From Pseudoxanthomonas composti (lineage in GTDB: Bacteria; Pseudomonadota; Gammaproteobacteria; Xanthomonadales; Xanthomonadaceae): DNA of 64,000 nt. The stretch lies in assembly GCF_004122095.1 (NCBI RefSeq), contig NZ_SAWZ01000006.1, positions 186,001 to 250,000 of the forward strand, read 5' to 3'. Position numbers and translations under genes: made by a program. The stretch's first letter is position 1. The number at the start of each line of letters is the position of its first letter. Positions 1 through 8,416 of the stretch are shown here, one piece after another. A model generated the notes under the pieces. The model was not told the origin of the DNA. It did no database searches and saw only the letters and a list, made by a program, of their open reading frames with translations.

Positions 1-164
1 GTCAGGGTTGCCGGCACGTCCAGGCCATCGCCGTTGAACAGCACGCAGGCCTCGCCCTCACGCAGGCGCAGGACCCGCACCAGATGGCCGGCCACATCGT
101 CTGGTAGCAAGATCTCGGCGCCAGGCTGCAGGGGCAGGTCGACGAAGCAGCGGGTCAGGCGCAT
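1..164 (-). CDS. rsmE: 16S rRNA (uracil-1498-N3)-methyltransferase RsmE, N-terminal part
   Basis: Only the first 54 codons are present; the gene runs off the left edge. The protein begins MRLTRCFVDLPLQPGAEI and continues with a VAGHLVRVLRLREGEA stretch. This matches the PUA-like N-terminal domain of RsmE, where E. coli has the corresponding H-x-x-RVLR segment. RsmE methylates N3 of U1498 in 16S rRNA of the assembled 30S subunit, and its C-terminal SPOUT knot domain would lie outside the window. The ATG at 164 is chosen because homologues start MR-x-x-R. The gene is divergent from nudE, with about 185 bp between the two starts. Confidence 0.85.
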   Translation of the reverse strand, partial: MRLTRCFVDLPLQPGAEILLPDDVAGHLVRVLRLREGEACVLFNGDGLDVPATL

Positions 165-348
165 GTGTTCGGGCTCCAGGCCAACGGTGGGCGGGGGCCT
201 GCGGCAAAGGCCAGGACGGGTCGCCGCGGTGGCACGCCCAGGTCATCGGGTCGGTCACGCCGACCTGCTAGGATTGCGCCCACATGATCGTCCGTTCGCA
301 TCCCTCCATGATATCGGCAAGCCTCCCGCGCGACGCTGGAACCTGCGC

Positions 349-894
349 ATGAGTCGCCGCCTGCCGACCATCCATGGCGTGACCGAGAAGCCGGCAGGCT
401 TCTACAAGGCCGAGCAGCTGGACCTGGAGTTTTCCAACGGCGAACGCCGCCAGTTCGAGCGCATGCTGGCGCGCGGACATGGCGCGGTGGTCGTGGTGCC
501 GATGCTGGACGATCAGACGGTGCTGCTGGTGCGCGAGTACGCGGCCGGCATGCACCGTTACGAGCTGGGGCTGGTGAAGGGGCGCATCGATGCGGGCGAG
601 ACCCCGCTGGAAGCGGCCGACCGGGAACTGAAGGAAGAGGCAGGCTATGGCGCGCGCAGGCTGGATGCGCTGCGGCAGATGACCCTGGCCCCGACCTACA
701 TGAACCACCAGTCCTGGTTGGTCGTCGCGCGCGACCTGTACCCGGGAAAACTGCCGGGCGATGAGCCCGAGGACATGGAAGTCGTGCCGTGGAAGCTGGA
801 TGCGCTGCATGAATTGATGCTGCGCGAGGATTTCTCCGAAGGACGGTCGCTTGCGGCGTTGTTCATTGCACGAGAATGGTTGAAGAACGCTTGA
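349..894 (+). CDS. nudE: ADP compounds hydrolase NudE (Nudix)
   Basis: This 181-residue Nudix hydrolase contains a complete Nudix box at residues 78-100: G-x5-E-x7-REL-x-EE-x-G-Y. NudE-type enzymes hydrolyse ADP-ribose, NADH and ApnA, releasing AMP. The PTYMNH segment downstream and the overall length fit NudE rather than MutT. The open frame extends upstream to position 34, but that part is low-complexity and overlaps rsmE. The ATG at 349 (MSRRLPTIHGVTE) matches the family start. The 3' end overlaps the cysQ start by 19 bp, so the two are probably cotranscribed and coupled, as nudE and cysQ often are in related bacteria. Confidence 0.9.
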   Translation: MSRRLPTIHGVTEKPAGFYKAEQLDLEFSNGERRQFERMLARGHGAVVVVPMLDDQTVLLVREYAAGMHRYELGLVKGRIDAGETPLEAADRELKEEAGYGARRLDALRQMTLAPTYMNHQSWLVVARDLYPGKLPGDEPEDMEVVPWKLDALHELMLREDFSEGRSLAALFIAREWLKNA

Positions 895-1706
895 CCCGCA
901 TTACCCCCGATATCCACGAGGCCGTCATCGCCATCGCGCGCGAGGCCGCGTCCGCCATCCTTCAGGTCTACGAGCGTGGCTTCGAAGTCGAGCACAAGGC
1001 CGACCACAGCCCGCTGACCCAGGCCGACCTGGCCGCCCATCGCGTGATCGCCGAAGGCCTGCACCGGCTCACCCCCGGCTTGCCGCTGCTGTCCGAAGAA
1101 GGGGCGCATGTGCCCTGGTCGGTGCGCCAGGATTGGCCGACCTACTGGCTGGTCGATCCGCTCGATGGCACCCGCGAGTTCGTCAAACGCAACGGCGAGT
1201 TCACCGTCAACATCGCCCTGATCGAGGACCACCGGCCGGTGTTCGGGGTGATCCTGGCCCCGGTCACCGGCCAGGTCTGGCACGCGCAGGAAGGGCGCGA
1301 CGCGTTCCTGCGCGAAGGCGAGACCGACCGCCTGATCCGCGTGCGCCGCCCGGCCAGCGCTACCTTGAAGGTCGCGGCCAGCCGTTCGCATCGCGACCCG
1401 CGCACCGACGCGCTGCTCGCCCGCATCGGCGATGCGCAGACCGTGGCCCTGGGTTCCTCGCTGAAGTTCTGCCGCATCGCCGAAGGCCTGCTGGACGTCT
1501 ACCCGCGGTTCGGCCCGACCTGCGAGTGGGACACCGCGGCGGGGCAGTGCATCCTGGAAGCGGCCGGCGGCGTGCTGCTTGCGCCCGATGGCCGCGCCTT
1601 CCGCTACAACCGCCGCGAGACCCTGCTCAATGGCGATTTCATGGCCCTGGGCGATGCCACGCTGCCCTGGCGCAGCTGGGTGCCCGAGGTGGCCGCGCAG
1701 GAGTGA
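876..1706 (+). CDS. cysQ: 3'(2'),5'-bisphosphate nucleotidase CysQ
   Basis: The 276-residue protein belongs to the inositol-monophosphatase fold. It carries the metal-binding SEE at residues 73-75, the signature WLVDPLDGT at 91-99 and a C-terminal WDTAAG motif. CysQ dephosphorylates PAP (3'-phosphoadenosine 5'-phosphate) to AMP in sulfate assimilation and protects against PAP toxicity. The start lies inside the end of nudE (19 bp overlap). mazG follows after 37 bp. The run nudE-cysQ-mazG groups three enzymes that clean up nucleotide by-products. Confidence 0.93.
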   Translation: MVEERLTRITPDIHEAVIAIAREAASAILQVYERGFEVEHKADHSPLTQADLAAHRVIAEGLHRLTPGLPLLSEEGAHVPWSVRQDWPTYWLVDPLDGTREFVKRNGEFTVNIALIEDHRPVFGVILAPVTGQVWHAQEGRDAFLREGETDRLIRVRRPASATLKVAASRSHRDPRTDALLARIGDAQTVALGSSLKFCRIAEGLLDVYPRFGPTCEWDTAAGQCILEAAGGVLLAPDGRAFRYNRRETLLNGDFMALGDATLPWRSWVPEVAAQE

Positions 1707-1743
1707 GTCGCCGCCCCGCAGGCCGGTATCAAAGGACATCCGC

Positions 1744-2565
1744 ATGAGTGCCCCCGCACAACAGATCGACCGCCTGCTGCGGATCATGGCCAGGCTGCGC
1801 GACCCCCAGGGCGGTTGCCCCTGGGACCTGCAGCAGGACTTCGCCTCCATCGCCCCGTACACGGTGGAAGAGGCCTACGAGGTCGCCGATGCCATCGACC
1901 GCAACGACCTGCACGACCTGAAGGACGAGCTGGGCGACCTGCTGCTGCAGGTGGTGTTCCATGCGCAGATGGCGGCCGAGCAGGGCGCATTCGCCTTCGG
2001 CGAGGTGGTGGAGTCGATCTGCGACAAGATGGAGCGTCGGCATCCGCATGTCTTCGGCGACCTGGCCGGGGCCGATGCCGCGCAGGTCGGCGCCAACTGG
2101 GATGCGATCAAGGCCCGCGAACGTGCGGACAAGGGACAGACCGACACCTCGGCCCTGGCCGGTATCGCCCGTGGGCTGCCCGAATGGCAGCGTGCACTGA
2201 AACTGCAGAAGCGTGCCGCGCGCGTCGGCTTCGACTGGCCAGGCCCGCTTCCCGTGCTGGACAAGCTGCGCGAGGAGGCCGACGAGGTCCAGGCCGAACT
2301 GGCGCTCCCGCCCGGCCCGGACCGGCAGCAGCGGCTGGAGGACGAGATCGGCGACGTGCTGTTCGTGGCGGCCAACCTGGCGCGCAAGTCCGGGGTGGAT
2401 GTCGGGACCGCGCTGCGCCGGGCCAACCTGAAGTTCGAGCGTCGTTTCCGCGCAATGGAAGTGCTGGCCGCTGGCCAGGGGCAGCCGCTGGCCGACCTGT
2501 CGCTGGAAGAGCAGGAGCGTTGCTGGCAGCGGGTCAAGCAGGCCGAGCGCGACGGAGCCGCCTGA
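1744..2565 (+). CDS. mazG: Nucleoside triphosphate pyrophosphohydrolase MazG
   Basis: The 273-residue protein has two MazG modules. The first carries the metal-binding pattern EE-xx-E at residues 42-46 and DE-xx-D at 61-65. The second repeats it in the C-terminal half (REEADEVQ, then DEIGDVLF). A typical [11 protein letters not shown] linker and GFDW segment identify the full-length housekeeping form. MazG hydrolyses NTPs to NMP and PPi, removing aberrant nucleotides and lowering ppGpp under stress. The ATG at 1744 is preferred over upstream in-frame starts because homologues begin a few residues before the LL-x-IMA-x-LRD-x-xGGCPWD segment. Confidence 0.95.
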   Translation: MSAPAQQIDRLLRIMARLRDPQGGCPWDLQQDFASIAPYTVEEAYEVADAIDRNDLHDLKDELGDLLLQVVFHAQMAAEQGAFAFGEVVESICDKMERRHPHVFGDLAGADAAQVGANWDAIKARERADKGQTDTSALAGIARGLPEWQRALKLQKRAARVGFDWPGPLPVLDKLREEADEVQAELALPPGPDRQQRLEDEIGDVLFVAANLARKSGVDVGTALRRANLKFERRFRAMEVLAAGQGQPLADLSLEEQERCWQRVKQAERDGAA

Positions 2566-2578
2566 GGGCGCGGTGACG

Positions 2579-2902
2579 ATGAAGGTCCTGGGCCTGTTCC
2601 TGCTGACCGCGCTTGCCGAGATCCTGGGCTGCTATCTGCCCTGGCGCTGGTTGCGGCAGGACGGATCGGCCTGGCTGCTGCCGGCGGCGGCGGCGAGCCT
2701 GGCGCTGTTCGCCTGGCTGCTGACCCTGCACCCCACCGCTTCCGGGCGCGTCTACGCCGCCTACGGTGGCGTCTACATCGCCGTGGCCCTGGGCTGGCTG
2801 TGGCTGGTGGACGGCGTCCGGCCCACGCGCTGGGATGTCCTGGGCGCATGCCTGTGCCTGGCGGGCATGGCGGTCATCATGTGCGGGCCGCGCCCTGGCT
2901 GA
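2579..2902 (+). CDS. YnfA/UPF0060 family small membrane protein
   Basis: About 107 residues with four predicted transmembrane helices. Conserved family landmarks are [13 protein letters not shown] near the N-terminus and [19 protein letters not shown] in the middle. The family resembles small multidrug-resistance transporters in size and topology. Its physiological substrate is uncertain. The ATG at 2579 aligns with family N-termini; an in-frame GTG at 2573 is also possible. The gene sits 13 bp after mazG, so it is probably the last gene of that transcription unit. It ends against a heptamer-rich inverted array. Confidence 0.85.
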   Translation: MKVLGLFLLTALAEILGCYLPWRWLRQDGSAWLLPAAAASLALFAWLLTLHPTASGRVYAAYGGVYIAVALGWLWLVDGVRPTRWDVLGACLCLAGMAVIMCGPRPG

Positions 2903-2910
2903 CGCCGGGT

Positions 2911-3022
2911 GAGGAACGAGAAACCAGTAACGAGAAACGAGAAACGAGAAACGAGTGCGGGCTTCCCGTGGATAGCGGCGTTGCCCACTCGTTCCTCGTT
3001 CCTCTTCACTCGTTTCTGATCA
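2911..3022. repeat. Heptamer-rich inverted array A (AAACGAG type)
   Basis: The left half holds tandem heptamers of the form AACGAG/AAACGAG. After a short unrelated core, the right half holds their reverse complement (CTCGTTCC, CTCGTTTC). The array fills the gap between the convergent ynfA-like gene and the DUF486 gene and reaches the DUF486 stop codon. The long inverted potential suggests a bidirectional transcription-end structure or a small repeat element. Related arrays occur at about 5.6, 15.3, 25.8 and 33.3 kb. Confidence 0.8.
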
Positions 3023-3370
3023 CTTCGCGCCAGGGTCGTAGAACATCAAGAAGGCCGCGCCGACGATCAGCGCGAAGGCCGCGTAGTGGTTCCACTTCAG
3101 CGGCTGCCCCAGGTACCAGGTGGAGAAGCCGGCGAAGATCACCAGGGTCAGGATTTCCTGGATGGTCTTAAGCTGCACCACCGAGTACACCGCACTGCCC
3201 ATGCGGTTGGCCGGCACCTGCAGCATGTACTCGAAGAAGGCGATGCCCCAGCTGGCCAGGATGGCCACGAACAGCGGCGCGCTCTTGTGCTTGAGATGCC
3301 CGTACCAGGCGAAGGTCATGAAGATGTTGGAGCCCAGCAGCAGGGCGATGGGCAGGATGCGGTCGAGCAT
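3020..3370 (-). CDS. DUF486 / DMT-superfamily small membrane protein
   Basis: A 116-residue protein with four hydrophobic segments: ILPIALLLGSNIFMTFAW, LFVAILASWGIAFFEYMLQ, the region around ILTLVIFAGFSTWYLG, and NHYAAFALIVGAAFLMF. The NRMGSAVYSVVQLKTIQEI segment is typical of the DUF486 family, which is related to drug/metabolite transporters. The transported substrate is unknown. The ATG at 3370 is chosen over an upstream in-frame ATG at 3448 because the extra 26 residues are hydrophilic and lack family resemblance. It converges with the ynfA-like gene across array A. Confidence 0.8.
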   Translation of the reverse strand: MLDRILPIALLLGSNIFMTFAWYGHLKHKSAPLFVAILASWGIAFFEYMLQVPANRMGSAVYSVVQLKTIQEILTLVIFAGFSTWYLGQPLKWNHYAAFALIVGAAFLMFYDPGAK

Positions 3371-3505
3371 GGCGGCTGAATCAGGAGGAGGGTGGCGCAC
3401 GGTAGCAAGCCGGCGCTGAGCGGTGGGCATCGGCGCGGTGTTCTTCACGTGTCTTCCACTTCGAACCCCTTAGCTTCACAAAGCTGAAGTCCTCCGGAGA
3501 CGGTA

Positions 3506-4207
3506 ATGCGACATGTGCAGGAAACCTCGGGCCTGGTGCTGGTTGTCGAAGACAACCGCAACATTTCCGAGATGATCGGGGAATATCTGGAAAGCAAGGG
3601 CTTCGAAGTCGACTACGCCTCCGACGGACTCGATGGCTATCGCCTGGCCACCGAGAACAGCTACGACGTGCTGATCCTGGACCTGATGCTGCCGCGCATG
3701 GACGGGCTGGAAGTCTGCCGCCGCCTGCGCAGCGAGGCGCGCAAGTCCACCCCGGTGCTGATGCTGACCGCGCGCGACACCCTGGACGACAAGCTCAACG
3801 GCCTGGGCACCGGCGCCGACGACTACCTGACCAAGCCTTTCGCCATCCAGGAGCTGGAAGCGCGCCTGCGCGCGCTGATCCGCCGCGAGCGCCGCCAGGT
3901 CGGCTCGGAAGTGCTCAAGGTGGCCGACCTGGTGCTGGACCCGGTGAGCATGCGGGTTACCCGTGGTGGCACCGAGCTGATGCTCTCGCCGATCGGGCTG
4001 CGCCTGCTGACCATCCTGATGCGCGAGTCGCCCCGCGTGGTGACCCGCCAGGAAATCGAACGGGAGATCTGGGGCAATGGCCTGCCCGATTCGGACACCC
4101 TGCGCAGCCATCTCTACAACCTGCGCAAGGTCATCGACAAGCCGTTCGACAAGCAGTTGTTGCATACCGTGCAGAGCGCCGGTTACCGCATCGCGGACAT
4201 CTCCTGA
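3506..4207 (+). CDS. colR: OmpR-family response regulator, ColR-like
   Basis: The 233-residue protein has an N-terminal receiver domain with acidic residues at 15-16, the phospho-acceptor Asp at about residue 59 (LILDLMLPRMDG) and Lys in TKPF near residue 110. A C-terminal winged helix follows. The end (LRSHLYNLRKVIDKPFDK, then LLHTV-x-SAGYRIA) closely resembles Pseudomonas ColR, which controls membrane and metal-stress genes. A Shine-Dalgarno-like GGAG lies upstream of the ATG. The kinase gene follows after 45 bp. The ColR name rests on remembered similarity; a generic OmpR-type regulator is certain. Confidence 0.8.
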   Translation: MRHVQETSGLVLVVEDNRNISEMIGEYLESKGFEVDYASDGLDGYRLATENSYDVLILDLMLPRMDGLEVCRRLRSEARKSTPVLMLTARDTLDDKLNGLGTGADDYLTKPFAIQELEARLRALIRRERRQVGSEVLKVADLVLDPVSMRVTRGGTELMLSPIGLRLLTILMRESPRVVTRQEIEREIWGNGLPDSDTLRSHLYNLRKVIDKPFDKQLLHTVQSAGYRIADIS

Positions 4208-4252
4208 GCGGCATGGTGACGCGACCCGGCCGCGCGCCGGGATTGGGCTGAC

Positions 4253-5524
4253 ATGACACACGGGCTCAAGCGCAAGATCCGCATCACCTTCCTGATCCAG
4301 GCGGGGCTGGTGAGTATTGCCATCTGCGCGGCGATCTTCCTGATCTCGGCGGTGGTCAAGCACAGCCTGGTCAACGCGATGCTCAAGGAAGAGGCCGAGC
4401 ACTATTGGGAGCTGTACGGCGCTTCCGGCGTGCAGCCGCCGCCCAATACCCGCAACCTGCGCGGTTACCTGCTGCTCAAGGGCGACTCGCCACTGGCGCT
4501 GCCCGAGGATTTGCGCGACCTCTCGCCGGGTTTCCACGAACTGCACGGCGATGGCCTGATGGTGCTGGTGGACGAGCGCCGGCTCGGTCGCCTGTACCTG
4601 GTGTCCTTGCGCTCGCAGGTGGACCAGCTGGCGTTCTGGTTCGGCACGGTGCCCATCGTGCTGACCCTGGCGGTGATCTACCTGGTGTGCTGGCTGACCT
4701 ACAAGCTGTCCAAGCGCGTGCTGTCGCCGGTCAACTGGCTGGCCCAGCAGGTGGCGCAGTGGGACCCGCGCCGGCCGGATGCGGCGGCGCTGTCGGCCGA
4801 GCGGCTGCCAGGCGATGTGCAGGGCGAGATCAAGACGCTGGCCATCACCCTGCACGACCTGGCGCAGCGGGTCTCGACCCAGATCGAGCGCGAACGCGAT
4901 TTCACCCGCGATGCCAGCCACGAGCTGCGCACGCCCTTGACCGTGATCCGCGTGGCCAGCGATCTGGCCCTGGCCGAGGCGTCCACGCCGCGCGTGGTGC
5001 GCTCGCTGCACCGCATCCAGCGCGCCGGACGCGAAATGGAGGCGGTGATCGATGCCTTCCTGATCCTGGCGCGCGACAGCGACGTGGAGCCGCAGCGCGA
5101 CACCTTCGACCTGGCCGAGGTGGTGCTGGACGAGGCCGAAAGCGCACGCGACATGCTGATCGGCAAGCCCATCGACCTGGAGGTCACCTGCAATGCCCGG
5201 CCGCGGCTGTACGCCTCCTCGCGGGTGATGCACGTGGTGATCAGCAACCTGCTGCGCAACGCCTGCGCCTATACCGATGAGGGGCGCATCGATGTCATCG
5301 TCGACACCGATCGGGTCACGGTGCGCGACACCGGCATCGGCATGACCGAAGACGTCATGTCGCGCGCGTTCGAACCGTTCTACCGCGCCGACGAGTCGCG
5401 CCCGCACGGCACCGGCCTGGGCCTGTCCATCGTCTCGCGCCTGTGCGCCCGCTTCGGCTGGAAGGTCGAGCTGACCAGCGCGCTGGGGCAGGGGACGAGC
5501 GCGGTGATCCGCTTTCAGCCCTGA
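4253..5524 (+). CDS. colS: Membrane sensor histidine kinase, ColS-like
   Basis: A 423-residue kinase. It has an N-terminal transmembrane helix (about residues 11-37), a short periplasmic region of about 85 residues and a second helix near 127-150. The HisKA H-box follows (RDFTRDASHELRTPLTVI), then the N-box (VISNLLRNACAY), the G1 box (VRDTGIGM) and the G2 box (GTGLGLSIVSRL). All residues needed for autophosphorylation are visible. It is the cognate kinase of the preceding response regulator by position and spacing. The small periplasmic domain fits ColS, which in Pseudomonas and Xanthomonas senses metals or envelope state. The signal here is an inference. Confidence 0.82.
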   Translation: MTHGLKRKIRITFLIQAGLVSIAICAAIFLISAVVKHSLVNAMLKEEAEHYWELYGASGVQPPPNTRNLRGYLLLKGDSPLALPEDLRDLSPGFHELHGDGLMVLVDERRLGRLYLVSLRSQVDQLAFWFGTVPIVLTLAVIYLVCWLTYKLSKRVLSPVNWLAQQVAQWDPRRPDAAALSAERLPGDVQGEIKTLAITLHDLAQRVSTQIERERDFTRDASHELRTPLTVIRVASDLALAEASTPRVVRSLHRIQRAGREMEAVIDAFLILARDSDVEPQRDTFDLAEVVLDEAESARDMLIGKPIDLEVTCNARPRLYASSRVMHVVISNLLRNACAYTDEGRIDVIVDTDRVTVRDTGIGMTEDVMSRAFEPFYRADESRPHGTGLGLSIVSRLCARFGWKVELTSALGQGTSAVIRFQP

Positions 5525-5532
5525 GGGGCTGG

Positions 5533-5704
5533 GAAGTGAGTAGGTGAAAGCGAGGAGTGAGGGGGTAAGGCGGGGAGTGAGGAGTGAGCGGAAGCTGCAC
5601 TTCCTGCAAAGTTGTTCGCGCGGATGACTCCGAGAAGCGCAGCTTCCACCACTCCTCGCCTTCGCTCACTCCTCACTCCTCGCCCCACCGCTCACTCCTC
5701 GCCC
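5533..5704. repeat. Heptamer-rich inverted array B (GAGTGAG type)
   Basis: The left part contains GGAGTGAG and GGAGTGAGGAGTGAG. The right part contains the complement CTCACTCCTCACTCC. Between them is a 9-bp inverted repeat, GGAAGCTGC (5590-5598) with GCAGCTTCC (5639-5647). The array fills the space between convergent colS and the VOC gene. Its right end encodes the last residues of the VOC protein (GEE) and its TGA stop. Confidence 0.8.
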
Positions 5705-6147
5705 AAAGCCAGGCGCCGCCGGATCTCCTCCACCGGCACGTCCTCCAGATGCGTGGCCAGGGTCCAGCGGTGGCCGAAGGGATCGATCACCGTGCCGGTT
5801 CGGTCGCCCCAGGGCTGGTCCTGGGGCTCGCGCTCGATGCTGGCGCCGGCGTTGGCGGCCTGGTCCACCGCCGCATCCACGTCGGGCACGTACACCATCA
5901 GCGACACGGTGGTGCCACCGCGCGCGTGCGGCCCGGTCTGGTCCAGCTCCGGCCATTCGTCGGAGAGCATGATGAAGCTATCGCCGATGCGGAATTCGGC
6001 ATGGCCGACTTTGTGGCCCATCGGCAGGCGGAAGATCTCCTCGGCATCGAAGGCCTCGCGGTAGAAGGCCAGCGCGGCATCGGCGCCGTCGACGATCAGG
6101 TACGGGGTGACCGCGTGATAGCCCTGCGGCTTGTACGGGACGGGCAT
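5692..6147 (-). CDS. VOC-superfamily protein, PhnB-like
   Basis: A 151-residue protein of the glyoxalase/bleomycin-resistance (vicinal oxygen chelate) fold. It starts with the typical strand GYHAVTPYLIVDGADAALAFYREAFDA. It has a central MGHKVGHAEFRIGDSFIMLSDE and a C-terminal WGDRTGTVIDPFGHRWTLATH, as in PhnB-type proteins. These often bind divalent metal, but the reaction cannot be deduced. The ATG at 6147 (MPVPYKPQGYHAV) is taken over an upstream in-frame ATG at 6243. The last codons and stop lie inside heptamer array B. Confidence 0.85.
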   Translation of the reverse strand: MPVPYKPQGYHAVTPYLIVDGADAALAFYREAFDAEEIFRLPMGHKVGHAEFRIGDSFIMLSDEWPELDQTGPHARGGTTVSLMVYVPDVDAAVDQAANAGASIEREPQDQPWGDRTGTVIDPFGHRWTLATHLEDVPVEEIRRRLALGEE

Positions 6148-6206
6148 GGCGTGGCTCCAGGCGTTGAAGGACGGCGCGGCAGCGCCATCCAGGTCAGGGG
6201 GGGGCA

Positions 6207-6953
6207 TTACGGCGCGATGTAGGGCGCCAGCGCCTTGGTCCACAGCGCGTAGCCGTCGGCGGTCATGTGCAGCATGTCCTCGCGGAACAGCGCCGGGCGC
6301 GGCTGGCCATCCGGCCCCAGCATCGGGGTGAATACGTCCACGTAGCGCACGTCGCGCATCTGCGCCGTGCGCTGCTGGATCAGCGCATTGGCCTGGCGGA
6401 TCTGCGGCAGCAGGTTCGCGCGCGAGGGGCTGGGCTTGATCGACAGATAGACCACCGGCACGCCGGGCAGGTCGCGGCGGACGCGGGCGATGAAGGCCTG
6501 GACATCGGCCGCCACCTGCTGCGGGCTACGGCCGCTGTTGAGGTCGTTGTCGCCGGCGTAGAACACGATCTGGCGTGGCTTGTACGGCGTGACGATGCGG
6601 TCGGCGTACCAGGTGCTGTCGCGCACTTCCGAGCCGCCAAAGCCACGGTTGATGACCGGCGTGCCGGGGAAATCCTGCGCCAGCGTCTCCCACATGCGGA
6701 TGGAGGAGCTGCCGATGAACAGCACCGCATCGCGCGGCGGCGGATTGGCCGCATCCCTGGCGGCGAAGTCGCGCATGTCCTGTTCCCAGGCGGCATTGGA
6801 GACTTGCCCCTCCTTGCCGACGGTCGGGGCGGCGGACTGCGCCGAGGCGCTTGGCGCGCTGGCGGCCGGCGAGGCCTGCGGGCGCATCGTCTGGCAGGCT
6901 CCCAGGGTCAGCGCGAGCAGCGCGGCGATCAGGGCGGTGGATGGACGGTTCAT
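6207..6953 (-). CDS. SGNH/GDSL-type hydrolase lipoprotein
   Basis: The 248-residue protein has a lipoprotein signal peptide with lipobox LGAC, giving acylated Cys20. An Ala/Ser/Pro-rich linker follows. The SGNH hydrolase domain shows block I LFIGSSSIRMW with the nucleophile Ser, block II NRGFGGSEVRD, block III AGDNDLNSG and block V DMLHMTADGYALW with the catalytic Asp/His. It is probably an esterase or acetylhydrolase anchored in the envelope; the substrate is unknown. The ATG at 6953 is set by the signal peptide. It is divergent from dgkA, with about 170 bp between the starts. Confidence 0.85.
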   Translation of the reverse strand: MNRPSTALIAALLALTLGACQTMRPQASPAASAPSASAQSAAPTVGKEGQVSNAAWEQDMRDFAARDAANPPPRDAVLFIGSSSIRMWETLAQDFPGTPVINRGFGGSEVRDSTWYADRIVTPYKPRQIVFYAGDNDLNSGRSPQQVAADVQAFIARVRRDLPGVPVVYLSIKPSPSRANLLPQIRQANALIQQRTAQMRDVRYVDVFTPMLGPDGQPRPALFREDMLHMTADGYALWTKALAPYIAP

Positions 6954-7124
6954 GCGATGTCTCCCTTGTTGCGGTGTGGTGCCAAAGCGGTCCGTGGCGC
7001 GGGCGCCGGCCCCGGGGTGGAGGGCGGCTGTGGCAAAATCGTGCCCCTCTTTCCCGATCCATCGTCTCATGGCCCTCACGCACGCCCCCGCCGCGGGACG
7101 ACCACGTCCAGGACAGTCCTGACC

Positions 7125-7505
7125 ATGGCCGACTCCTTCGGCCACAGGCCGCGCGGCCCGGCGCGCATGCTCAAGGCCACGCAGTGGTCGCTGCAGGGGC
7201 TGCAGGCGGCGTGGTTGCACGAGTCGTCCTTTCGCCTGGAAGTGGTGCTGTTCGTGATCCTGGCCCCGCTGGGCGCCTGGCTTGGTGCCGATGGGGTCGA
7301 GCGGGCGCTGCTGGTCGGCAGCCTGCTGCTGGTGCTTTGCGTGGAATTGCTCAATTCGGCCATCGAGACGGTGATCGAGCGCTACGGCCCGGAACACCAT
7401 GTGCTGGCCGGTCGCGCCAAGGACATGGGATCGGCCGCCGTGCTGCTGGTGATGTTCAATGTGCTGCTGTGCTGGGCGCTGATTCTGCTGCCTCGGTTGT
7501 TCTGA
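7125..7505 (+). CDS. dgkA: Diacylglycerol kinase DgkA
   Basis: A 126-residue integral membrane kinase with three transmembrane helices. Conserved landmarks are EVVLFVILAPLGAWLG, CVELLNSAIETVIER (the catalytic Glu and Asn/Glu metal site) and HHVLAGRAKDMGSAAVLL. It phosphorylates diacylglycerol released by membrane-derived oligosaccharide or lipid turnover, returning it to phospholipid synthesis. The family size is about 120 residues, so the ATG at 7125 fits. GGCAAAATCG near 7031-7040 upstream resembles a -10 element. Confidence 0.92.
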   Translation: MADSFGHRPRGPARMLKATQWSLQGLQAAWLHESSFRLEVVLFVILAPLGAWLGADGVERALLVGSLLLVLCVELLNSAIETVIERYGPEHHVLAGRAKDMGSAAVLLVMFNVLLCWALILLPRLF

Positions 7506-7577
7506 CACTGTCATCGCGCGCATGACCGACACTGCCCGCGTTCGCTGCGTTCCCCTTCGTTCCTAGGACCCCCCTCC

Positions 7578-8327
7578 ATGAGTTTCGAGTTCCTGGCCGA
7601 CCCCAATGTCTGGCTGACCCTGATCACCCTGAGCGCCCTGGAAATCGTGCTCGGCATCGACAACCTGGTGTTCATCTCGATCGCGGTCAGCAAGTTGCCC
7701 GAGGCCCAGCGCCCGACCGCGCGCCGCTTCGGCATCGCCGTGGCCTGCCTGACGCGCATCGCGCTGCTGGTGTCGCTGGCGTTCCTGGCGCGCATGCAGA
7801 ACGACCTGTTCACCGTGGGCGGCATGGGCATCTCCATCCGCGACCTGGTGCTGGTGGTCGGCGGCCTGTTCCTGCTGATCAAGGGCAGCATGGAGATCAA
7901 GGAGATGATCACCGGCGGCGAGGACGAGGACCCCACCACCAGCAAGACCAGCGGCGTGTTCGGGCTGGTGATCCTGCAGATCGCCATCATCGATATCGTG
8001 TTCTCGCTGGATTCGGTGATCACCGCGGTGGGCATGGCCCAGCAGATCCCGGTGATGATCGCGGCGATCCTGCTGTCGGTGGCGGTGATGCTGCTGGCGG
8101 CCAATCCGCTGGGAGAGTTCATCGACCGCAACCCGACCGTGAAGATGCTGGCGCTGGCCTTCATCCTGATGATCGGCGTGGTGCTGGTGCTCGATGGCCT
8201 GGACGTGCACGTGCCCAAGCCCTACATCTACGCGGCCATGGGGTTCTCGGTGCTGGTGGAGGTGCTGAACCTGCTGATGCGCCGCCGCGCCGCGGCCCAT
8301 GACGTCCCTGGTGCTGGACAGTGGTAA
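7578..8327 (+). CDS. TerC-family integral membrane protein
   Basis: A 249-residue polytopic protein of the TerC family. The first helix carries LEIVLGIDNLVF (about residues 21-32) and the second half carries IDIVFSLDSVITAVGMA. These acidic membrane motifs are diagnostic of TerC/Alx proteins, which take part in manganese export or metal-stress physiology. An acidic loop (GGEDEDPTTSK) separates the halves. About seven hydrophobic helices are visible. It lies 73 bp downstream of dgkA and ahead of the LemA cluster. I infer a metal-efflux role from the family only. Confidence 0.88.
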   Translation: MSFEFLADPNVWLTLITLSALEIVLGIDNLVFISIAVSKLPEAQRPTARRFGIAVACLTRIALLVSLAFLARMQNDLFTVGGMGISIRDLVLVVGGLFLLIKGSMEIKEMITGGEDEDPTTSKTSGVFGLVILQIAIIDIVFSLDSVITAVGMAQQIPVMIAAILLSVAVMLLAANPLGEFIDRNPTVKMLALAFILMIGVVLVLDGLDVHVPKPYIYAAMGFSVLVEVLNLLMRRRAAAHDVPGAGQW

Positions 8328-8416
8328 AACGGGCACCTTGGCTCCACCAAGCGTGACGTGACCCCATCCCCAAAGCTTTCCGGCGGCCTCGGCCGCCGTC
8401 AACTGGAGTGTGTGAC

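Noticed and set aside
3476..5407. Long open frame antisense to colR/colS
   Set aside because: High-GC shadow of two well-supported genes; composition is His/Gln/Arg-rich without family motifs.
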